A stretch of DNA of 64,000 nt from NCBI GenBank assembly GCA_037951165.1, contig JBBDHG010000187.1, positions 255,501-319,500 of the forward strand, read 5' to 3'. The DNA is from Lophius americanus (taxonomy: Eukaryota; Chordata; Actinopteri; Lophiiformes; Lophiidae). Made by a program: the position numbers and the translations under genes. Below the pieces are notes generated by a model that saw only the letters and a list, made by a program, of their open reading frames with translations, was not told the DNA's origin and made no database searches. The stretch's first letter is position 1; the number at the start of each line of letters is the position of its first letter. Positions 59,701 to 64,000 of this stretch are shown one piece after another.

Positions 59701-61882
59701 ATTCCATCAGCTGTATGTTTGCACAGATAGCTAACAATTATTACTGATGCTATGATTGCAGAACAATGATTGATGAGCTGTATTAACAATAAGACGGACT
59801 TGCTTCTTAACATTAGGATAATAGTTTGATAAATAGTAGTAATGAAAAGGCTCTCTAAATCAGTGCGACCGCGAACCATCAGTAAATTGTGGGCCTTTGC
59901 CTGAGAAAAAAAAAAATGTTTAGAGGAAAAATAAACACTCCTTAACATTAGGTGGCAATAATGCCCTGTAATGCTAATTGACACCCGCCATTTCACAGCA
60001 TAGAAGAAGACCATGGCAAAACACAAGTACGACAGACTACATGAGATGTGGATTTTCATGTATTGAGGACAAAAAAGGACAAAAACTTCAGTGTGTGCAG
60101 TTTTTGTTTATCATTAAACCTGTTTTTTTCTGTTGGCATTCTGTGATATTCTGTACAATCTTAGGTTCAAACTTTATCATCTCTTTCGTTAAATAAATTT
60201 GAGAAGATGAAATTTTTTCTCGACCGATTTGGGTCGCAGCTTGTCATTAAGGGGTGATGGTGGGTCCCGAAGCCACAATAGTTGAGAACCACTGCTCTAA
60301 ATAACATGCTCTAACGGCAACAGCAGTGGGTGTGCATCAGTGATAATGTCATTATGCTGCCATTGTAAGCGATTAGGTCTTGTTTAACAGGTCGCAGATG
60401 ACATGGAGTGACAAGGTGACACTTAACTGCTCAGTTCTACTTGTACTTGACAGACATGCTGTAATTTGTAAGCTAACCATGTTGTCTTCACTCAAAGCGT
60501 ATGAGAGGAGACTTATTTTAAGTAAGTATTTGGGGATTTCAAGAGTGCAATTTTTACAACCTCAAACGTCTAAACCCAATATTGGGACACACTAAGATGT
60601 TAGCAGTGATGTCGTTCTTAGCCTAAATCTTCCTTCACCCGTTTACAAGCTGTTGTCTCATCAAACTCTGTGCCGTTGATGTGTCTGCCTACTCCTAGCA
60701 TTTGATAGAATGAGACAAGTCCTCAGGGTAGAGACTTTAACACCGACTGTCAACTCCAATCAACATAGAAAAAAAATCAAAGAAATTTGATATTTTTTCA
60801 AATTAATAAATTTGTGTCCGTACATAGGTTACTTGGGTATGGTCTATCTATCTTTTCTAAAACTCTTGGGCTGGTTTAAATGGAATTTCCCAAATGCTTT
60901 ATATGTTTTTGAAGGTTTGTATGCGATACTTTGTTGCTTTAATTTTCTCGTTTTAAATTTAAGTTACATTCGACTTTTGTCACTCTCCTATGTTGAGTTA
61001 TTTGGTCCATCCACATCAGTATAAATTGAGGGTTTCTTTCCTGTAGTGGGGGAATCAGTGTCCTTGAACACAAATGTTATTCTCCCTTCCTTGCACCATT
61101 GCGTGTTCGGTCTTCTTTCAACATTTTTATTCACTATGCATGAATTACAAGATGGATATTCATCAAACCTCTTGGGTTAACAATTTGATTTCGGATTAGG
61201 GTTTAATTTATTTAAAAGCCCCTCTAGCTTTTCTTTCTTTCCATATAATTTGGTGACCCATTGTGTGTGTCTATTTGAGGGCATTGGCCTCCTTACCCAT
61301 TCACAGTAATAAGGAAGGAAGTCAGTCTTGGGTTGTTATACAGAAGCTGGACCTAGTTTCTATCATATTGGGATGACTGGGCTGGAGGAGTTGAGAAGGA
61401 TTTGGATATTGAGCTGGAATCTGCAGCACCAATGCACCAATTTATACTGTCTCTTCCTGTACAGACTATCCATGCAGAGCTGTCAAAGCTGGCGAAGAAG
61501 CACTCGGAGCAGAGAGGAGCTGAACAGGCAATGTATAAAAAGATGCTGGGTAACCCCACAAGTAACATCACTAGCCCACAGAAACAGCGGACAAAGTCTT
61601 CATGGGTGAGATAATACTGAGTGAATTTCTGCCAATAATCACAAGATCATCAGGCAATTTGTTTTGGAGTGATATGTATGTAACCATCAAGAGAACACTT
61701 ATGTGGTAAGAATCACATGTGTTCCAATATCCAAAGTTTTATTTGCCATATATTAACATCCACTCTCTACTCCTATATTCTTTTCATTTCCACAGGGTCT
61801 CAGTTGGAAGTGGCTGTTCGGTGCAGCTGCAGTAGCCATCGGAGGTGTAGCATTATCCGTTGTCATAGCAGCTAGAAATTGA
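56574..61882 (+). CDS. fkbp8: fkbp8 (FKBP38), peptidyl-prolyl isomerase-like co-chaperone, complete coding region
   Basis: Eight coding exons: 56574-56796, 57258-57427, 57594-57682, 58274-58494, 58752-58924, 59036-59113, 61465-61605, 61796-61882. Together they are 1182 bp, all in frame with AG/GT borders, giving 393 residues (human about 412). Residues 23-46 form an acidic N-terminus (DSEDLEVLDKEDL...PPPLEDI). Residues 95-181 are an FKBP domain (FTLGDGDVIQ at 122-131, YAYG at 154-157). Three TPRs lie at about 196-229, 249-281 and 284-316. A hydrophobic anchor (WLFGAAAVAIGGVALSVVIA, 371-390) ends in ARN. Family role: tail-anchored outer mitochondrial/ER membrane protein that binds BCL2 and HSP90 and acts in mitophagy. 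The FKBP12 tryptophan equivalent is Leu133, as in FKBP8 generally. The start ATG at 56574 is the first in-frame ATG of the exon if the acceptor is at 56542. Confidence 0.96.
56850..57005 (+). mobile_element. Tc1-like 5'-end fragment inside fkbp8 intron
   Basis: CATCAGCCATAACATTACAT, then AACAGGTTAATGCTGACTAT, then ATGGCACCTGTCAG and GGTGGGATATATCAGGCAGC match the 5' end of the same Tc1-like family as 11700-12058, here in + orientation. It lacks the transposase and is a short dead fragment. Confidence 0.6.
57258..57427 (+). CDS. fkbp8: fkbp8 coding exon (FKBP domain, first part)
   Basis: A 170-bp exon after TGTGTTCAG with donor GTAAAA at 57428. It encodes residues 75-131, including KGQNIKINLKTCLKDGTLVE and FTLGDGDVIQ. 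The FKBP12 residues F36 and D37 correspond to Val114 and Glu115, so the classic active-site pair is absent. Confidence 0.95.
57594..57682 (+). CDS. fkbp8: fkbp8 coding exon (FKBP domain, middle)
   Basis: An 89-bp exon after TCGTTTCAG with donor GTAGGG at 57683. It encodes ALDLTVQLMEMREKALIHTD then AKYAYGVMG and two bases of Ser161. Leu133 sits at the FKBP12 Trp59 position and Tyr156 at its Tyr82. Confidence 0.95.
57683..58273 (+). other. fkbp8: fkbp8 intron, 0.6 kb
   Basis: Between the AYGVMG and LEPEVPSN exons. AT-rich; no recognisable element. Confidence 0.85.
58274..58494 (+). CDS. fkbp8: fkbp8 coding exon (end of FKBP domain, TPR1)
   Basis: A 221-bp exon after CACCTTTTCCAG, donor GTGAGA at 58495. 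It encodes residues 161-234. LSLEVELLEATD closes the FKBP fold, and ITLASYKRERGNVYYQRGEY onward is TPR helix 1A/1B. Confidence 0.95.
58752..58924 (+). CDS. fkbp8: fkbp8 coding exon (TPR2)
   Basis: A 173-bp exon after TTCTTCTGCAG, donor GTAAAC at 58925. It encodes an acidic linker (SPEEEEEILD, 238-247) and KVKCLNNMAASQLKLEHYDP onward, then NVKALFRMGK. The N-N and K-x-x-x-R pattern fits the carboxylate-clamp type TPR that binds HSP90 EEVD tails. Confidence 0.95.
58958..58995. repeat. fkbp8: (TA)n tract in fkbp8 intron
   Basis: TATATATA runs about 40-75 bp upstream of the TPR3 exon acceptor. Confidence 0.85.
59036..59113 (+). CDS. fkbp8: fkbp8 coding exon (TPR3)
   Basis: A 78-bp phase-0 exon after TCACCTCAG, donor GTACTT at 59114. 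It encodes VLAMQGDYTEAIQTLKKALR then LEPSNK (293-318). Confidence 0.95.
59114..61464 (+). other. fkbp8: fkbp8 intron, 2.35 kb, containing a hAT element
   Basis: The largest fkbp8 coding intron. Its centre is the 434-bp hAT insertion at 59861-60294, listed separately. The remainder shows no exon. The flanking TPR3 and TIHAELSKL segments are contiguous in the human protein. Confidence 0.9.
59861..60294 (+). mobile_element. internally deleted hAT (Charlie/Zaphod-like) element
   Basis: A perfect 8-bp duplication CTCTAAAT flanks the element (59853-59860 and 60295-60302). It starts CAGTGCGACC and ends GTTGAGAACCACTG, the classic hAT-Charlie-type right end. Inside, ATG at 60013 begins MAKHKYD, followed in another frame by MRCGFSCIEDKKGQKLQCVQ. 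Together they resemble the BED-finger N-terminus (K-x-KYD...Y-GF-x-x-IED...QC) of SCND3/ZBED/FAM200-like hAT transposases. The catalytic RNase-H part is gone. It lies within an fkbp8 intron. Confidence 0.85.
61465..61605 (+). CDS. fkbp8: fkbp8 coding exon (post-TPR helix, pre-anchor linker)
   Basis: A 141-bp exon after TCCTGTACAG, donor GTGAGA at 61606. It encodes [20 protein letters not shown] and onward to MYKKMLGNPTSNIT...SSW (319-365). It aligns with human [20 protein letters not shown]. Basic residues here cover the region reported to bind calmodulin in FKBP38. Confidence 0.95.
61796..61882 (+). CDS. fkbp8: fkbp8 terminal coding exon (tail anchor)
   Basis: An 87-bp exon after ATTTCCACAG. 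It encodes GLSWKWLFGAAAVAIGGVAL then SVVIAARN and TGA at 61880-61882. The anchor and terminal ARN are nearly identical to human FKBP8, whose weakly basic tail directs outer-mitochondrial insertion and allows escape to the ER during mitophagy. Confidence 0.96.
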   Translation, partial: GLSWKWLFGAAAVAIGGVALSVVIAARN

Positions 61883-62056
61883 ACCGTACTCGACGGCCTG
61901 ACAAAACCCATGCACTGTGAGAGTTTGAAAGACAGAAGCACATCTGGGAGCGCTTACTGACCTTTGGCTATGGGAAGTGCAGAAGTTGGTCATTTAGTCG
62001 TCTCATCACTGTCACTCTTCTTTCTCTGCTATGTTTGAGAACGACATGTGAAGAAT

Positions 62057-62062
62057 AATAAA
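62057..62062 (+). terminator. fkbp8: fkbp8 proximal poly(A) signal AATAAA
   Basis: AATAAA lies 175 bp after the fkbp8 stop codon and is followed by TTTGCCTTTTGG-type sequence. This gives a 3'UTR of about 200 nt. Confidence 0.65.
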
Positions 62063-62079
62063 GAATTTATATTTGCCTT

Positions 62080-64000
62080 TTGGAGCTTCATCACCTGATA
62101 ATGTTTAGATTTTATGCACACCTGCCACATAGTCAGGTTGTTTTTCCTGCCAGTCTTTTTTGTCTTTGTTAGTTTATTTTGGAGGTCTTTTATTTGAGAA
62201 TACGTTTGCCATATATTCAGAGATGGACATTCACAAAATATTTTTCCAGTTAAAATAGCTATTGTATATCGTCCTATTTTATGCTATACTCTTTATAGTA
62301 GTAGTGTGATGTACTACAGTATAGTTAATTGCATCATATTGTACAGGTTCGTCATTGTTTCCTATCTGAGACAGTATATGATTTCACTTTGTGCCACGGT
62401 ACAGATTCTGAAGTCATTTGGTATAAGGACGATATTCTATTATATTCAAATACACACAATACTACGGTACCTGCCATGTATGTTAGCTTTCACATTCTTT
62501 CTTTTGACTCAACTCATACACCTTGGTTCCGGACAGTTAGGAATTCCTTCAATTCAACAATCAATTCTTACTTATGTCGATTTTGTGTTGATTGCATTCT
62601 GTGTGGGTATTTGAGTTGGGGTCTTTGTGTTGCTACAGTGAAAGGTATGCCCAAAATTACATCCACCTCCATGACATCTAGGGTGGAGAAAAAAATATAC
62701 AAATGAACACGTGAAAATATAATTCACGTTACAACAAACTTATATCATCAAATTACACTGTTCGGTAACATCAAATTAATACTTATCAGACAGTGTCAAT
62801 GGCAACAAACAAATGAATATTCACTGTGGCATATTCTTGGTCTCAGATGTATAGTAGAATTACTGATCTTTCAATTATTGTTATATGACTTATTGTTGGT
62901 ATAAGTGTTTTTACCTTTAATACAAGTGCAGCAAATAGTACATAGTTTCTCAGTCGTGTATCTGAGTAATACAGAAGGAATGTTTATTTTTTTGTATTCA
63001 ATTTCAGTCAATTGTACCTCGGTTTTGATGAACAGGTGATTAAGACCAAATGTTGAACACCCATTTGGTAAAAGTACGAAGTAGTGTGTGGATTTTATTC
63101 TCTGATACATTTTTGCCTGTAAATTAAGTTAAGACTTGTAGGATTATTTATTTATTCCACTCGGTTTACATTCATATACATACAGTTGATACATCATGGA
63201 ATTGGTGGCTTCTTGCATGTGTAACCAGCAGTTGTATAAACTCTGTTCCGGGTGGTAAAGCGTTCATTTACTGCTGACATTCCATGCATTTGTTAATTTT
63301 ATATTCATTAAAATAAAAATGTTTTAAATTACACTTTTGTGTGTTGTGTCTTATTTTCTCTCATTCAACTGATTTATCCAGCGATTCATAAACAATTGTG
63401 GGCAGTGTTTTTGTTCCACTGGTATTAATCTTTGTAAAGCTTGTTGGCCTTTGTAGCATTGCGATCCATCAGTATCAGACATTTCATTAAAACGTTGTAT
63501 TTTATAGTAACCGAATAAAACAATCTCCACTCAGATTAGACACGAGGGAGGTAACGAATGCAGATATGAAGACAGTGTCTCCGCTCTTGTTTATTGGTTC
63601 ACGTTTTCACTTTATCTGAAAGGGTGAGCTCTTACAGACACACTGACGTTTCTCTGACGTAATCAGATGACCTACCGTTTCCCTTTTCCTGTTTAACATT
63701 CATACCAGAACTGCACGTTGGAACCAATCAAAATTGTCTTTCCAGAAACAGGACGACTCACCCCAGAGTCATATCCGGTATTTGTATCACGTGGTTTTCG
63801 CTGGTAAACTGCCCCTGAAGTGGGCGAACCTCAGCTCCTGAGAGCATTCCTTACAGCAGGAGTGAGAGTGAGCACTTGGAATGATCGTTTCATCACAGAG
63901 TCCACCAAATAAATAAAATAACGACCCACTCCTCCTTAGTTCTGATTGTCTCAGTAACACACCTTTTGATGAACTGGAGAAAACATTACAGCTAGCACAT
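62080..64000. other. fkbp8 downstream flank, no gene recognised
   Basis: No exon was recognised on either strand. The first 1.2 kb is AT-rich and may be alternative 3'UTR. The last 400 bp is less AT-rich, with inverted and direct CCAAT boxes near 63594 and 63723, an ETS-like ATCCGGTA near 63774 and CACGTG near 63789. This suggests a promoter whose gene would start beyond the window or close to its end. Confidence 0.4.
63311..63316 (+). terminator. distal poly(A) signal downstream of fkbp8
   Basis: An AATAAA-type hexamer in TTAAAATAAAAATG is followed 20-30 bp later by the GT-rich CTTTTGTGTGTTGTGTC. This arrangement fits a functional cleavage site. It could give fkbp8 an alternative 1.4-kb 3'UTR; no other gene that could use it is visible on this strand. 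Confidence 0.4.

Overview
The window is vertebrate nuclear DNA, most likely from a teleost fish. It has small protein-coding exons with GT-AG introns, long (TG)n/(GA)n microsatellites, and degraded Tc1-like and hAT DNA transposons of kinds common in fish genomes. Two protein-coding genes can be supported, both on the + strand. One is the 3' part of an SSBP-family gene, best matched to SSBP4 (13 coding exons, 29232-49226, 293 residues ending in the family C-terminus YSPNMTMSV). The other is a complete FKBP8 gene (8 coding exons, 56574-61882, 393 residues with a degenerate FKBP domain, three TPR repeats and a C-terminal membrane anchor). Human SSBP4 and FKBP8 lie in the same 19p13.11 neighbourhood, which supports both calls.

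Layout: 1-29231 holds no coding exon that I could find. Because the first visible ssbp4 exon begins in mid-protein, this stretch is probably one large ssbp4 intron (or part of one), with the LisH/LUFS N-terminal exons upstream of the window. It carries microsatellites, a degenerate A-rich minisatellite (2.8-3.2 kb), two Tc1-like remnants (about 11.7-12.06 kb and 19.1-20.1 kb), a non-autonomous hAT element with recognisable target-site duplication (26142-26669) and a few clusters of regulatory-like motifs. From 29.2 to 49.2 kb are the ssbp4 exons coding the Pro/Gly/Met-rich region, including the 28-codon exon that corresponds to a cassette exon in SSBP paralogs. From 49.2 to about 52.3 kb is the probable ssbp4 3'UTR with several poly(A) signals. 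From 52.3 to 54.6 kb is a short intergenic stretch with a Tc1-like fragment. Fkbp8 then occupies 54.6-62.1 kb (a possible 5'UTR exon near 54.6 kb). Its introns hold a Tc1-like fragment, a dispersed fish repeat, an unrecognised coding-like relic (55.1-55.7 kb) and a hAT element with a perfect 8-bp duplication (59861-60294). From 62.1 to 64 kb is fkbp8 flank or alternative 3'UTR, ending in promoter-like sequence.

The two genes act in different processes: SSBP4 as a nuclear partner of LDB1/LIM-homeodomain complexes, FKBP8 as an outer mitochondrial/ER membrane co-chaperone. No operon-like or system-level relation is implied. I found no tRNA, rRNA, CRISPR, viral genome or novel defence or biosynthetic system. 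The most interesting items are the dated transposon insertions, the altered LIR-like motif in Fkbp8, the close ssbp4-fkbp8 linkage, and the unidentified relic at 55.1-55.7 kb.
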